A stretch of DNA of 64,000 nt from Stenotrophomonas sp. BIO128-Bstrain (GCF_030128875.1 NZ_CP124620.1:2294001-2358000), one strand, 5' to 3'. Shown: positions 26,181 to 36,275, counted from the first letter of the stretch. The notes: generated by a model not told the origin, from the sequence alone. Numbers and translations: made by a program.

Positions 26181-27287
26181 TCAGCGCCCGGTTTTCACCT
26201 CGGTCCACAGCCGGGTGTAGAGTTTGTCCACCTCCGGCGTGTTGATCGAGTAGGTGAACATCTTGGCCGCCACATCGGCCGGCGGGTAGATGGTCGGATC
26301 GGTGCGGATCGCCTCGTCCACCAGCGGCGTGGCCGTGGTCACCGGGTTGGCGTAATGGATGAAGTTGGTGTTGGCCGCGGCGACCTTGGGCTCGAGCAGG
26401 TAGTTGATGAAGGCGTAGGCGGCCTCCGGGTGCTTGGCATCCTTGGGGATGGCCAGCATGTCGAACCACTGCGGGGCGCCTTCGCGCGGGATCGAGTAGG
26501 CCACGGTCACGCCGTTGGACGCCTCGGCCGCGCGGTCGCGGGCCTGGATGATGTCACCGGACCAGCCCACCACCAGGCAGGTACCGCCGTTGGCCAGCGA
26601 GCCCACGTACTGCGAGGAGTGGAAGTTCTGCACGTACGGGCGGATCGTCTTGAGCAGCGCGGCGGCCTTCTCCAGCGTGGCCGGGTCCTGGCTGTGCGGA
26701 TCCTCGCCCAGGTAATGCAGCGCGATGGGGATCATGTCCGACGGCGTATCCAGGATCGTGATACCGCAGTCCTTCATCTTGGCGATGTTTTCGGGCTTGA
26801 AGATCAGGTCCCAGCTGTTGGCGATCTCGGTGCTGCCGCCGAAGCGCTGCTTGAGCAGTTCCACGTTGTAGCCGATGCCGGTGGTGCCGATCATGTACGG
26901 CACGCCGTATTCGTTGCCCGGGTCCTGCTGCGCGATGCGCTTCATCACACTCGGGTCGAGATTGGCCAGGTTCGGGATCTTGCTCTTGTCCAGCGGCAGG
27001 AACACGCCGGCCTTGATCTGGCGGCCGAAGAAATTCAGCGTCGGCACGACCACGTCGTAGCCGCTGTTGCCGGCCAGCAGCTTGGTTTCGACCATCTCAT
27101 CGCTGTCGAACACGTCATAGGTCACCTTGGTGCCGGTGGCCTTCTCGAAGTTCGGGATGGTGTCTTCCGCGATGTAGTCGCTGTAGTTGTAGACGTTCAG
27201 CACCTTGGCGTCGTCCTGCTTGTCACCGCCGCCACAGGCGGTCAGCACGGATACGGCAATGCCGAGGGTGAGGATTCGCAGCTTCAT
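26181..27287 (-). CDS. potF: Putrescine-binding lipoprotein PotF
   Basis: Periplasmic polyamine-binding protein, 368 residues. The signal ends in a lipobox (LTACGG), so it is probably lipid-anchored. Family features include LNVYNYSDYIAEDTIPNFEKATG, YMIGTTGIGYN and IPREGAPQWFDMLAIP, which bear polyamine-contact residues. The ATG at 27287 has GGAGAG at good spacing. First gene of potFGHI, 130 bases downstream of puuA. Confidence 0.95.
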   Translation of the reverse strand: MKLRILTLGIAVSVLTACGGGDKQDDAKVLNVYNYSDYIAEDTIPNFEKATGTKVTYDVFDSDEMVETKLLAGNSGYDVVVPTLNFFGRQIKAGVFLPLDKSKIPNLANLDPSVMKRIAQQDPGNEYGVPYMIGTTGIGYNVELLKQRFGGSTEIANSWDLIFKPENIAKMKDCGITILDTPSDMIPIALHYLGEDPHSQDPATLEKAAALLKTIRPYVQNFHSSQYVGSLANGGTCLVVGWSGDIIQARDRAAEASNGVTVAYSIPREGAPQWFDMLAIPKDAKHPEAAYAFINYLLEPKVAAANTNFIHYANPVTTATPLVDEAIRTDPTIYPPADVAAKMFTYSINTPEVDKLYTRLWTEVKTGR

Positions 27288-27419
27288 CGGACTCTCCACA
27301 GGTCAGGTGCGAGTTGGGGGGAACCGGCCGGACCGGCGCAACGGGTGCCAGCCTACCGGGCATGCCCCCATTTTCCCAGCACACGGCCCTCACGGCCATG
27401 CCGGATGTGGTGCGTGGGG

Positions 27420-28814
27420 TCAGACGTTGAGCAGCAGGAACTCGCGCTCCCAGGAGCTGATGACACGGAAGAAGGTCTCGTATTCCTTGCGCTTGACCGA
27501 CACATAGGCACGGCAGAAGCGCTCGCCGAGCATCTCGCGCAGCGCCGGGCAGCCTTCCAGCCCGTCCAGCGCCTCGCCCAGCGAGCGTGGCAGGTCGTAG
27601 CCCAGCTCCTTGGCGCTGCCGCTGATCGGGGCGGTGGGCGAGCCCTGCTCGCGGATGCCCAGCAGCCCGGCGGCCAGGGTCGCGGCGATGGCCAGGTAAG
27701 GGTTGGCGTCCGAACCGGCGAACCGGCTTTCCACCCGCATGTTCTCCGGCGTATCCAGCGGCACCCGCAGCCCGCAGGTGCGGTTGTCGAAGCCCCAGTG
27801 CACGTTGCTCGGGGAGACCTCGCCGAACATCAGTCGGCGGTAGGAGTTCACGTTCGGCGCGAAGAACGCCATCGCCGCCGGCACGTACTTCTGCAGGCCG
27901 GCCAGGTAATGGCCGAACAGCGGACTGAAATCCTCACCACCGTGCTCACCACTGAACACATTGCTGCCATCGCTGATCCGCAGCAGGCTCTGGTGGATGT
28001 GCATCGCACTGCCCGGCTCATTCTCCATCGGCTTGGCCAGGAAGGTGGCATAGATGCCGTGGCGCATCGCCGACTCGCGCATGGTGCGCTTGAACAGGAA
28101 CACCTGGTCGGCCAGGTCCATCGCATTGGCGTGGGTGAAGTTGACCTCCAGCTGCGCGGCGCCGGATTCGTGGATGAGCGTGTCCACGTCCAGCTTCATC
28201 GCGTCGCAGTAGTCGTACATCAGATCGAGGATCGGATCGAACTCGTTGACCGCGTCGATCGAGTACGACTGGCGCGCCGTCTCCGGGCGACCGGAACGGC
28301 CGGCCGGCGGCAAGAGTGGGAAATCCGGGTCGGTGTTCTTCTGGACCAGGAAGAACTCCAGCTCCGGGGCCACCACCGGGCGCAGGCCGAGCTCGGCATA
28401 GGCGTTGAGCACCCGGCGCAGCACGTTGCGTGGGGCCAGCTCGTGCGGCTCGCCGGTCTTGGTGAAACAGTCATGGATGACCTGCGCGGTGGGATCGGTT
28501 GCCCATGGCACCATGCGGACGGTGTCGGCATCCGGGCGCAGGATCATGTCCGAGTCCGAGGGCGAGGTCAGCTCGTAATAATCGTCCGGGAATTCGCCAG
28601 TGACGGTGGTGGCGAAGATGCCCTCCGGCAGGCGCGTGCCGTAATCGTGCGAGAACTTGTCGGCCGGAATGATCTTGCCGCGCGCGTTGCCGGTGATGTC
28701 CGGCACCAGGCACTCCACCTCCGTGATGCGCCGGTCCTTGAGCCAGCGCAGCAGCGTGCTCTCCTGCGGAACAGGCTTGGGGGCGGCTTTGCGCGAACGC
28801 GTTCGGGTGGTCAT
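27420..28814 (-). CDS. puuA: Gamma-glutamylputrescine synthetase (PuuA-type glutamine synthetase)
   Basis: Glutamine-synthetase-fold ligase, 464 residues, that joins glutamate to putrescine in the Puu pathway. The catalytic segments ELEFFLV, ESGAAQLEVNFTHANAM, MENEPGSAMHIHQSL, APNVNSYRRL and RVESRFAGSDANPYLAIAATLAAG match the polyamine-active GlnA subgroup. It starts within a four-base overlap with puuD and lies upstream of potF, as in other putrescine loci. Substrate assignment rests on subgroup and context. Confidence 0.9.
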   Translation of the reverse strand: MTTRTRSRKAAPKPVPQESTLLRWLKDRRITEVECLVPDITGNARGKIIPADKFSHDYGTRLPEGIFATTVTGEFPDDYYELTSPSDSDMILRPDADTVRMVPWATDPTAQVIHDCFTKTGEPHELAPRNVLRRVLNAYAELGLRPVVAPELEFFLVQKNTDPDFPLLPPAGRSGRPETARQSYSIDAVNEFDPILDLMYDYCDAMKLDVDTLIHESGAAQLEVNFTHANAMDLADQVFLFKRTMRESAMRHGIYATFLAKPMENEPGSAMHIHQSLLRISDGSNVFSGEHGGEDFSPLFGHYLAGLQKYVPAAMAFFAPNVNSYRRLMFGEVSPSNVHWGFDNRTCGLRVPLDTPENMRVESRFAGSDANPYLAIAATLAAGLLGIREQGSPTAPISGSAKELGYDLPRSLGEALDGLEGCPALREMLGERFCRAYVSVKRKEYETFFRVISSWEREFLLLNV

Positions 28815-29569
28815 GACCGGTCTGCTGTAAGAGAGTTGCGGCGACAAGCATCGCCGAAAGCGTGAAAAATGCTGTGATAGAACCGATTGTCAGCCACCCG
28901 CCACTCAGGATGCCACTGCACCCCGAGCACGAAACGGTGCGCGGTACTGCGCGCCGCTTCGATCAGCCCATCCGCGGCGATGGCCTCGACCCGCAGCCCG
29001 TCGGCCAACCGGTCGATGCCCTGCCCGTGCACGGAATTGACCGTTGCCGTGGGCGCCCCGGCCCAGCTGGCCAGCCAACCGCCTTCGGACAGCTGCACCG
29101 CATGTGCAGGACCATACTGCACCTGGACCGCCGCCTGCGGGTCTTCGCGATGATCGCCCAGCCCCGGCACCTCGTGCACGCGCGGATGCAGGCTGCCGCC
29201 GAGCGCCACGTTCAATTCCTGGAAACCGCGACAGATCGCCAGCACCGGCAGATCGCGGGCCAGCGCTTCATACAACAAGGACAGCGCGTTCGCATCGCGC
29301 GCCGGGTCATGCCGATTGCCCGGCCAGCTCGGCGGCCCCGCATACAGATGCGGCTCGATGTTGCTTACCGCGCCGGTCAGCAGCAGGCCCTGCAGCCGGT
29401 CCAGCCAAGGCGCGGCCGGCAGCGGCGGTTGCAGGCTGGGCAACAGCACCGGGGTGACGCCGGCCGCCTCGACCAGCGCGCGGATGTACTTTTCACCGGC
29501 CGCCGCGAAGCGGTGATGGCCCAACATCGTGCTGTCGGTGGGCAGGCCGACCCAAAGGGGCGAGACCAT
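28811..29569 (-). CDS. puuD: Gamma-glutamyl-GABA hydrolase
   Basis: Class I glutamine-amidotransferase-like hydrolase of 252 residues that releases GABA from gamma-glutamyl-GABA. The nucleophile is in AICRGFQELNVALGGSLH and the catalytic His-Glu in LGVQWHPEW. It is the first gene of a minus-strand run puuD-puuA-potFGHI and overlaps puuA by four bases. Divergent from puuB, with a 196-base gap. Confidence 0.92.
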   Translation of the reverse strand: MVSPLWVGLPTDSTMLGHHRFAAAGEKYIRALVEAAGVTPVLLPSLQPPLPAAPWLDRLQGLLLTGAVSNIEPHLYAGPPSWPGNRHDPARDANALSLLYEALARDLPVLAICRGFQELNVALGGSLHPRVHEVPGLGDHREDPQAAVQVQYGPAHAVQLSEGGWLASWAGAPTATVNSVHGQGIDRLADGLRVEAIAADGLIEAARSTAHRFVLGVQWHPEWRVADNRFYHSIFHAFGDACRRNSLTADRS

Positions 29570-29765
29570 GCGTCATGCTCGGATGACCTGCAACCACGTT
29601 ACCCCTGCGCGCAGATCCCGCGCAACTCAGCGCCGCCTCGCCGGCGCGCGCCCCCTCACACGCCGGGCGCAGACGCTGCGACAGACTGCCCGCTGTCACG
29701 CGCCTCGGTTGCTGGCATCCTTTGTCCATGATTCCTGACCTGTCCATCGCCCGCCGGAGCCCGGC

Positions 29766-31052
29766 ATGACCACCGCCGGCGAGGCGCACGCACCCAGCTG
29801 GTACGCCGACAGCGTGGCTGATGCCCCGCTGCGTGAGCCACTGGCCGGCGATCTGAACGCCGACGTCTGCGTGCTCGGCGCCGGTTACACCGGCCTCTCC
29901 GCCGCGCTCACCCTCGCCGAACGCGGGTATCGCGTGGTGCTGCTGGAGGCCCACCGGGTCGGCTGGGGGGCCTCAGGGCGCAACGGCGGCCAGGCCATCG
30001 TCGGCTACGGCTGCGAGGTGGACACGCTCGAGCATCTGGTCGGCGCCGAAGATGCGCGGGCGCTGTTCGAGTTCTCGCGCGACGGCATGCGCCTGCTGCG
30101 CGACCGCATCGCCCGCCACCAGATCGACTGCGACTGGCGCGACGGCCACGCCAGCGTGCCGATCAAGCCCCGCCAGGAGCGCATGCTGCGCGCCGGGCTG
30201 ATCGATCTGGCCCAGCGCTACGACTATCCCCTGGAGTGGTGGGACCGCGCCCAGCTGCGCGGGCAACTGGACAGTCCGCGCTATCGCGGGGCCATGTTCG
30301 ATCCTCACAGCGGCCACCTGCATCCGTTGGCCTACGCACAGGGCCTGGCCCGTGCCGCCGAGGCAGCCGGGGCGGTGATCCACGAGCAGTCGCCGGTACT
30401 GCAGTTGATCCGGGGGGCCCGGCCGCAACTGCGTACCGCACACGGCACGGTCAGCGCCGATCACGTGGTGATCGCCGGCAACGCCTGGCTGGAGGGCATC
30501 GCGCCCGAGCTGGAATCGCGGATCATGCCGGTCGGCACCTACATCGGCGCCAGCGCGGTCCTCGGGCAGGCGCGGGCGCAATCATTGATCCGCAACGACA
30601 TGGCCGTGGCCGATGTCAGCTGGGCGCTGGACTATTTCCGACTGAGCCGCGACCACCGCCTGCTGTTCGGCGGCCAGGCCAGCTACTCCGCCCTGCCCCC
30701 GCCCGGCCTGCGCGGGGTGATGACCCGGCGCATGCGCGCGGTGTTCCCGCAGCTGGGCGACGTGGAGCTGGAGTACGTGTGGGGCGGCTATGTCGACATC
30801 ACCCGCAACCGTGCCCCGCACTGGGGCCGGCTGACCCCGAATGTCTATTTCGCGCAGGGCTTTTCCGGCCACGGTGTTGCCGCTGCGGGCCTGGCGGGCC
30901 AGGTGCTGGCCGAGGCGATTGCCGGGCAGGCGGAGCGGCTGGACGTGTTCGAGCGCATCCCGCACCGCCCTTTCCCCGGCGGGCGCCTGCTGCGGACGCC
31001 GCTGCTGGTGGCGGCGATGTCCTGGTACAAGCTGCGCGATGCGTTGTGGTGA
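29766..31052 (+). CDS. puuB: Gamma-glutamylputrescine oxidase-like FAD enzyme
   Basis: FAD-dependent oxidoreductase of the DAO family, 428 residues. The FAD-binding motif is VCVLGAGYTGLSAALTLAERG, followed by GWGASGRNGGQ. The C-terminal FAD segment is YFAQGFSGHGVAAAGLAG. It fits PuuB, which oxidises gamma-glutamylputrescine to the aldehyde with release of hydrogen peroxide. The ATG has GGAG six bases upstream. Confidence 0.9.
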   Translation: MTTAGEAHAPSWYADSVADAPLREPLAGDLNADVCVLGAGYTGLSAALTLAERGYRVVLLEAHRVGWGASGRNGGQAIVGYGCEVDTLEHLVGAEDARALFEFSRDGMRLLRDRIARHQIDCDWRDGHASVPIKPRQERMLRAGLIDLAQRYDYPLEWWDRAQLRGQLDSPRYRGAMFDPHSGHLHPLAYAQGLARAAEAAGAVIHEQSPVLQLIRGARPQLRTAHGTVSADHVVIAGNAWLEGIAPELESRIMPVGTYIGASAVLGQARAQSLIRNDMAVADVSWALDYFRLSRDHRLLFGGQASYSALPPPGLRGVMTRRMRAVFPQLGDVELEYVWGGYVDITRNRAPHWGRLTPNVYFAQGFSGHGVAAAGLAGQVLAEAIAGQAERLDVFERIPHRPFPGGRLLRTPLLVAAMSWYKLRDALW

Positions 31053-31168
31053 GGGTTCAAGGGGCCGGCATCCTGCGTGTTACAGAAACTGAACTGGCGC
31101 GAACCGGTGCCTGAGATCCGGCCGCGATCCCGCAATTGCACGATCGGCCTTCTGTCGATACCGTCAGC

Positions 31169-31288
31169 ATGGAACGGATGCTCGTGCGGAATCGGCACTC
31201 GCCTTGGGATTTTCCACCGGCGAGATGGGAGGGGGTCGTGGGACTGCAGTGGTCGAACGAAGGTCTTCATCTGAATCTGCGTATCTAA
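31169..31288 (+). other. 39-codon open frame in phase with the sensor gene
   Basis: The frame from ATG 31169 to TAA 31286-31288 encodes 39 residues ending WEGVVGLQWSNEGLHLNLRI. The stop is in the same frame as the next gene, which opens directly after it (PAGWILAVVYAV). It may be the original N-terminus cut off by a nonsense change, a leader peptide, or chance. Confidence 0.4.
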
Positions 31289-31309
31289 CCGGCCGGATGG
31301 ATCCTTGCG

Positions 31310-32815
31310 GTGGTGTACGCCGTGGCCTGCTGGGGCGCTCGGAAAATATCCCTCGACCAGTTTTACCTGCCGGCCGGCGTGCGCGTTGCCGCACTGCTGA
31401 TCTGCCCACCGCGACTGTGGCCTTACCTCCTCCTTGGGGAGTACGCCTACTTTGCGCAGATGCGCGTTCCGATGATCGGTAAGTATGGCTGGCTATGGGT
31501 CGTCCTTGGTTCGGCGTTCCTCATGCCCGCCGTGGCGATGATCGTTCGTCTACACCGCAGGATGATGGCAGGTACTACCGACATCTGGCTGGTGTCCGTC
31601 GCGATCGCTTCCGCCGCTGCAGCCACCACGATCAATATCACAGCATCGCACCTGCTATGGCCGATACCCCCCTCCATTCCGCCGCTGAGCAGCGCAGCCC
31701 GCATGTTTCTGGGCGATTTCATTGCCATCTTGACCGTCGCGTTGCCTGCGCTGCTCTGGACACGCCGGCGGAGCGAGCCAGAGTGGTCGAGGCGCTTCAT
31801 GGTGCCCACCCTGGGCGCCATCGGGCTGACCCTTCTGCTCGGACTGTCGGCCACCGTGATGGCACCGGAAACCGCTGGTGCCAAGGCCAGCGTGCTGCTG
31901 TTGATGGCCCTGCCTGCGATTGCGCTCACGTGCATGCATGGATGGCGCGGAGCCGCCATCGGCGTTCCGCTGCTGAACCTGATCATCCACATGACGACGC
32001 CCAGTTCCGGCCATCCGGAATCCTTCGATGCGGAGACCTTCGCCACGCAGCAGAGCATGGCAGTGCTCAGCATCGCGCTCCTGGCACTGGGCTCGAGCAT
32101 CAGCTATTACCGCCAGCAGTACAGGGCCCGCGCGCTGGCCGAAGAAGCGGCCCGGGCGCTAGCCAGAACGTCTCAGATCTCCACGGAAATGCACCTCAAA
32201 GAGCGCGCTCTTCATCTGAGGGAAATCGGCGATGGAATCGATGCTTCACTCAGCCAGGTGATGACATGGCTTCAGTCGCACGGTCACCACGACACCGCCA
32301 TTGACCTGCTACGTGCATCGGCGAAGCACGCACGACAGTTCCGCGAACAGACCAGCCTCCTCTATCCAACCTCGCTTGAGCAGCTCGGCCTTTATCTGAC
32401 CATGCAGACTGGCGGTCTTCGCCAGACCTGGGAAGAAACGCATCGCGTAACCCGTCCACGCCTCGCCGGCAATCCCTGTCATTTGAGTGTGGAACTGCAA
32501 TTGGCGGCCTATCGCACGTTGAGTGATGCTGTGTCTCTTCTGCTGGGGCAGGAAACCGGTCAGCTCAGTATCCAGACACGCTGCGGCCGCGTGCGGGAGC
32601 AGCGCGGAATCGTCATGGTGGTGGCGTTGCTGGACAGAGGCCGCGCGCTCTCGTGGGCAACGACGGATCTGGCGCGTGAGCAGCTGACGGCACGCGTGCT
32701 TGCCCACGGCGGGAGAGTGCATTGCCGCCACAATCGCATCAGGATTCTGCTGAGGGAGACCGCCCTCCCCGTCCCGCAACGGAGTGAAACGCTGCTGCGC
32801 ACGGGGTTCGCATAG
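31310..32815 (+). CDS. MASE1-like membrane sensor with degenerate kinase-like C-terminus
   Basis: Predicted inner-membrane sensory protein of about 501 residues. The first 290 residues hold about eight membrane helices in a MASE1-like arrangement (FYLPAGVRVAALLICPPRLWPYLLLGEYAYF). A coiled segment (YRQQYRARALAEEAARALARTSQIS) and a histidine-kinase-like region follow. I cannot find a phospho-acceptor H-box, and the N and G boxes of the ATPase are absent, so it is probably not an active kinase. The GTG at 31310 is a tentative start, as the frame is closed by a TAA 22 bases upstream. Codon use looks slightly less GC-biased than in neighbours. Confidence 0.7.
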   Translation: MVYAVACWGARKISLDQFYLPAGVRVAALLICPPRLWPYLLLGEYAYFAQMRVPMIGKYGWLWVVLGSAFLMPAVAMIVRLHRRMMAGTTDIWLVSVAIASAAAATTINITASHLLWPIPPSIPPLSSAARMFLGDFIAILTVALPALLWTRRRSEPEWSRRFMVPTLGAIGLTLLLGLSATVMAPETAGAKASVLLLMALPAIALTCMHGWRGAAIGVPLLNLIIHMTTPSSGHPESFDAETFATQQSMAVLSIALLALGSSISYYRQQYRARALAEEAARALARTSQISTEMHLKERALHLREIGDGIDASLSQVMTWLQSHGHHDTAIDLLRASAKHARQFREQTSLLYPTSLEQLGLYLTMQTGGLRQTWEETHRVTRPRLAGNPCHLSVELQLAAYRTLSDAVSLLLGQETGQLSIQTRCGRVREQRGIVMVVALLDRGRALSWATTDLAREQLTARVLAHGGRVHCRHNRIRILLRETALPVPQRSETLLRTGFA

Positions 32816-32946
32816 CGGCTGCCCGAGCGGGCGACGGAATGTCCAGGCCTTCGGCGAACACGGACGGAACGTGTCGACCACCCCTAAAGTTACGCGTGAA
32901 ACCGCCGCTACCAGTCCCGACCCACTCGGAACCGAGCGTACGCCTC

Positions 32947-34293
32947 ATGCCGGCACTGTTGCAGGGCGCTGTCCTCAGCGACCCCGGTGATGCCCTGCCC
33001 CAGCGGATCCTGCTGGTGGAAAACTCGCGCACGTTCACCAGCATGCTGCGCGAGGCGATCGAGCAGCGGCTGGAGCTGCCGGTGTCGGTCGCGACCAGCC
33101 TGGCCGAGGCCGGGCGGTTGCTGGATGAGGAACAGGGTTGGTTCCTGGTCCTGACCGGCCTGGTGCTGGCCGATGGTGACCGCGATACCGTGGTGGACTA
33201 CTTCCTCTCACGCGGGTTGCCCACGGTGGTGGTCAGCGGCGTCTACGACGAAGACCTGCGCAAACGGGTGCTGCAGCAGCAGATCATCGATTACGTGCTG
33301 AAGAACACGCCGGGCAGCATCGATTACCTGGTGTGGCTGGTACAGCGGCTGGAACGCAACCGGCGGATCGCCGCGGTGGTGGTGGATGATTCGATGTCGG
33401 CACGGATGTACGCCGCCTCGCTGCTGCGCATGTACGGGCATGATGTCTACGAGGCGGCCGACGGTGCCGAAGGGCTGAAGGCGATCGAAGCGCACCCCGC
33501 GATCCGGCTGGCCGTGGTCGACCAGGAGATGCCGGGCATGGAGGGGGTGGAGTTCACCCGCCGCCTGCGCACGATGCGCTCACGCGACAAGCTGGCGGTG
33601 ATCGGGATCTCCGGCAATACCGACCCGTCGCTGATCCCGCGCTTCCTCAAGAACGGCGCCAACGATTTCCTGCGCAAGCCCTTCTCGCGCGAGGAGTTCT
33701 TCTGCCGCGTCTCGCAGAACGTGGACCAGCTGGAGCTGATCGGCACCCTGCAGGACCTGGCCACCCGCGATTTCCTGACCGGCCTGCCCAATCGCCGCTG
33801 CTTCCTGGAACAGAGCCAGCGCCAGCTGCCGCAGCTGCATCTGGATGGCGAGCAGGTGGCGGTGGCGATGATCGACATCGACCACTTCAAGCACATCAAC
33901 GATACCCACGGCCATGAGGCCGGCGATGACGCGCTGCGCGCGGTGGCCGCGGCGGTCGCCCAGCACGCGCGCCAGGAAGACCTGATCGCGCGCTTCGGTG
34001 GCGAGGAGTTCTGCCTGCTGGTGCCCGGCATGGATGAAGAGCAGGCCGTGCACTACTTCGACGAACTGCGCCAGGCCATCGCCGCGCTGGAGGTCGACCT
34101 GGGCCACACCACGCTGCGCATGACGGTGAGTATCGGGCTGTGCTGCCTGCGCCCGCAGCGCGACTCGCTGCACCGGCTGATTTCCGAGGCCGACCGCCAG
34201 CTGTACCTGGCCAAGGCCGGCGGCCGCAACCGGGTCCACTGCGCCACCGTGGCCACCGGCCCACGCCAGCGCGAGCCTGCCCTGGTGCCTTGA
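32947..34293 (+). CDS. REC-REC-GGDEF diguanylate cyclase
   Basis: Cytoplasmic response regulator of 448 residues. The first receiver (about 15-130) has lost its phospho-acceptor, with [11 protein letters not shown] where an aspartate is expected. The second (about 135-255) is complete, with [13 protein letters not shown] and the lysine in LRKPFS. The C-terminal GGDEF domain has FGGEEF at the active site. The RxxD motif of an inhibitory site is not obvious. An ATG at 32839 would extend the N-terminus. It follows the MASE1-like sensor and precedes a bacteriohemerythrin. Confidence 0.9.
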   Translation: MPALLQGAVLSDPGDALPQRILLVENSRTFTSMLREAIEQRLELPVSVATSLAEAGRLLDEEQGWFLVLTGLVLADGDRDTVVDYFLSRGLPTVVVSGVYDEDLRKRVLQQQIIDYVLKNTPGSIDYLVWLVQRLERNRRIAAVVVDDSMSARMYAASLLRMYGHDVYEAADGAEGLKAIEAHPAIRLAVVDQEMPGMEGVEFTRRLRTMRSRDKLAVIGISGNTDPSLIPRFLKNGANDFLRKPFSREEFFCRVSQNVDQLELIGTLQDLATRDFLTGLPNRRCFLEQSQRQLPQLHLDGEQVAVAMIDIDHFKHINDTHGHEAGDDALRAVAAAVAQHARQEDLIARFGGEEFCLLVPGMDEEQAVHYFDELRQAIAALEVDLGHTTLRMTVSIGLCCLRPQRDSLHRLISEADRQLYLAKAGGRNRVHCATVATGPRQREPALVP

Positions 34294-34363
34294 TCGAGAT
34301 CAACGCGGCCCCGGCCGCGACTGCCTAGAGTCGCCCCCAGTTGAACAGCGCGGGGAACGCACC

Positions 34364-34825
34364 ATGGCACTTCTGGTCTGGCAGGACGATCTGAACATCG
34401 GTATCGATGTCATCGATCACCAGCACATGCGCATCGTGGAGATGCTCAACCACCTGCATGTCGCCCAGAAGAGCCTGGAGCGGCTGGCCGTGGCCGAGGT
34501 GATCGACGAGCTGGTGGATTACACGATGTCCCATTTCGCCTTCGAAGAAGAGCTGATGGAGGAAGCCGGCTATCCGTTCTGTTCGGCGCACAAGCGCGTG
34601 CATGAGATCTTCGGCAAGCGCGTGGGCGAGTACCGGCTGCGTTTCCAGGCCGGTGAGGACATCACCGAAGAGCTGCGCACGATGCTCTCGCGCTGGCTGT
34701 TCAATCACATCCGGGGCGATGACAAGGCGTACGCGCCGCAGGTCAAACAACACCTCAACCAGTTCGCGCGCGAGCACCAGCAGGGCAGCTGGCTGGGCCG
34801 CACGCTCAAGCGCTTCTTCCGCTGA
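34364..34825 (+). CDS. Bacteriohemerythrin
   Basis: Di-iron oxygen-binding protein of 153 residues in a four-helix bundle. The iron ligands are present in order: [19 protein letters not shown] and FNHIRGDD. Such proteins bind O2 for storage, delivery or sensing. GGGGAA lies upstream of the ATG. Its stop abuts the stop of the convergent MFS gene in the palindrome TGATCA. Placement beside a diguanylate cyclase suggests oxygen-linked signalling (inference). Confidence 0.92.
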   Translation: MALLVWQDDLNIGIDVIDHQHMRIVEMLNHLHVAQKSLERLAVAEVIDELVDYTMSHFAFEEELMEEAGYPFCSAHKRVHEIFGKRVGEYRLRFQAGEDITEELRTMLSRWLFNHIRGDDKAYAPQVKQHLNQFAREHQQGSWLGRTLKRFFR

Positions 34826-36103
34826 TCAGCGCCCGCGCCGGCCCATCGCCAGCAGGGCGACGATGGTGATCAATGCGGTGACGCACAGGTAATAGCCCAC
34901 TGCGACCAGGCCATAGCGTTCGGCCAGCCAGGTGGCCACGTACGGCGCCGGGGCCGCACCGAGAATGCCGGCCAGGTTGAACGAAAGCGAGGCGCCGGTG
35001 TAGCGCACCTGGACCGGATAGATCTCGGCCAGGAAGGTGCCGCACGGGCCGTAGGTCAGGCCCATCAGGAACAGGCCCAGCGCCAGGAACCCCAGCACCA
35101 GCCACGGGCTGCCGGCCTGGAACAGCGGCGCGAACGCCACGCCGAAGGCGAGGATCAGGCCGCTGGCCACGATCATCGTGCGGCGTGTGCCCCAGCGGTC
35201 GCCGTACAGCGCGGAAATGGGAATGCCCGCCGCGAAGAACAGGATGCCGACCATCTGCAGCAGCAGGAACTGCTCGCGCGAGTAGCCCAGCACGGTGGTG
35301 CCATGGCCGAGGGTGAACACCGTCATCAGGTAGAACAGCACGAAGGTGGCGAACGCTCCCAGCGTGCCCAGTACCAGCGTCAGCGGATGTTCGCGCAGCA
35401 CCGTCCACATCGGCAGCCTGACCCGCTCGTTGCGGTCCAGCGCGGCCTGGAACTGCGGGGTCTCGTGGATGTTCAAGCGCACCCACAGGCCGATGCCGAC
35501 CAGCAGCGAACTGGCCAGGAAGGGCACGCGCCACCCCCATTGCAGGAAATCAGCCTCGCTCATCGCGCGGCCGAGCAGCAGGAAGATACCGGCCGAGAGC
35601 AGGAAGCCCAGCGGAGCACCCAGCTGCGGGAACATGCCGTACCAGGCGCGCTTGCCGGGCGGTGCATTCTCGGTGGCCAGCAGCACTGCACCACCCCACT
35701 CTCCCCCCAGCCCCAGGCCTTGCCCGAAACGGCACAACGCCAGCAGTGCCGGTGCGACCAGGCCGATGCTGGCATGCGTGGGCAGCAGGCCGATGGCCAC
35801 CGTGGAAACCCCCATCGTCAGCAATGCCGCCACCAGCGTGGCCTTGCGCCCGATGCGGTCGCCGTAGTGACCGAACACCGCCGAGCCCACCGGCCGCGCG
35901 ATGAAGGCCACGGCGAAGGTCGCCAGCGACTGCAGCATCGCCGCGCCATCGCTGCTCTCGGGGAAGAACAGGTGCGGAAACACCAGCACCGCCGCGGTGG
36001 CGTAGATGTAGAAATCGAAGAACTCGATGGTGGTGCCGATCAGGCTCGCCAGCAGGATGCGGCGGGGGGAGTTCACGACGGGTGCGACAGCAGGTGTGGA
36101 CAT
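34826..36103 (-). CDS. MFS transporter, metabolite:H+ symporter family
   Basis: Inner-membrane transporter of 425 residues with 12 predicted helices. The N-terminal TTIEFFDFYIYATAAVLVFP, the loop GHYGDRIGRKATLV and GQGLGLGGEWGGAVLLATE are typical of the MHS (KgtP/ShiA/ProP-like) family of organic-acid or osmolyte symporters. Substrate not predictable. Convergent with bacteriohemerythrin. Confidence 0.88.
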   Translation of the reverse strand: MSTPAVAPVVNSPRRILLASLIGTTIEFFDFYIYATAAVLVFPHLFFPESSDGAAMLQSLATFAVAFIARPVGSAVFGHYGDRIGRKATLVAALLTMGVSTVAIGLLPTHASIGLVAPALLALCRFGQGLGLGGEWGGAVLLATENAPPGKRAWYGMFPQLGAPLGFLLSAGIFLLLGRAMSEADFLQWGWRVPFLASSLLVGIGLWVRLNIHETPQFQAALDRNERVRLPMWTVLREHPLTLVLGTLGAFATFVLFYLMTVFTLGHGTTVLGYSREQFLLLQMVGILFFAAGIPISALYGDRWGTRRTMIVASGLILAFGVAFAPLFQAGSPWLVLGFLALGLFLMGLTYGPCGTFLAEIYPVQVRYTGASLSFNLAGILGAAPAPYVATWLAERYGLVAVGYYLCVTALITIVALLAMGRRGR

Positions 36104-36275
36104 CGGGTACGCAGAAAAGGGCAGCTGCCGGATTCTGCCACGGCCTTCCCGCGCCTGCCGCGATGGTTGCAGACGAGACTGTCAGCCAGTGACCGGGTCC
36201 ACAGGCTGCGTGCCAGCCAGGAACTTCCACCCCCTCACCGGGTCTGACCGCGGTCACCCGCCAGGAAGGTTCCGG

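Noticed and set aside
26010..28865. 951-codon plus-strand open frame opposite potF and puuA
   Set aside because: Antisense shadow of potF and puuA; no recognisable domain and atypical residue composition.
34823..34828. TGATCA palindrome formed by the abutting stop codons of two convergent genes
   Set aside because: A chance consequence of two adjacent TGA codons; no hairpin or terminator is present around it.
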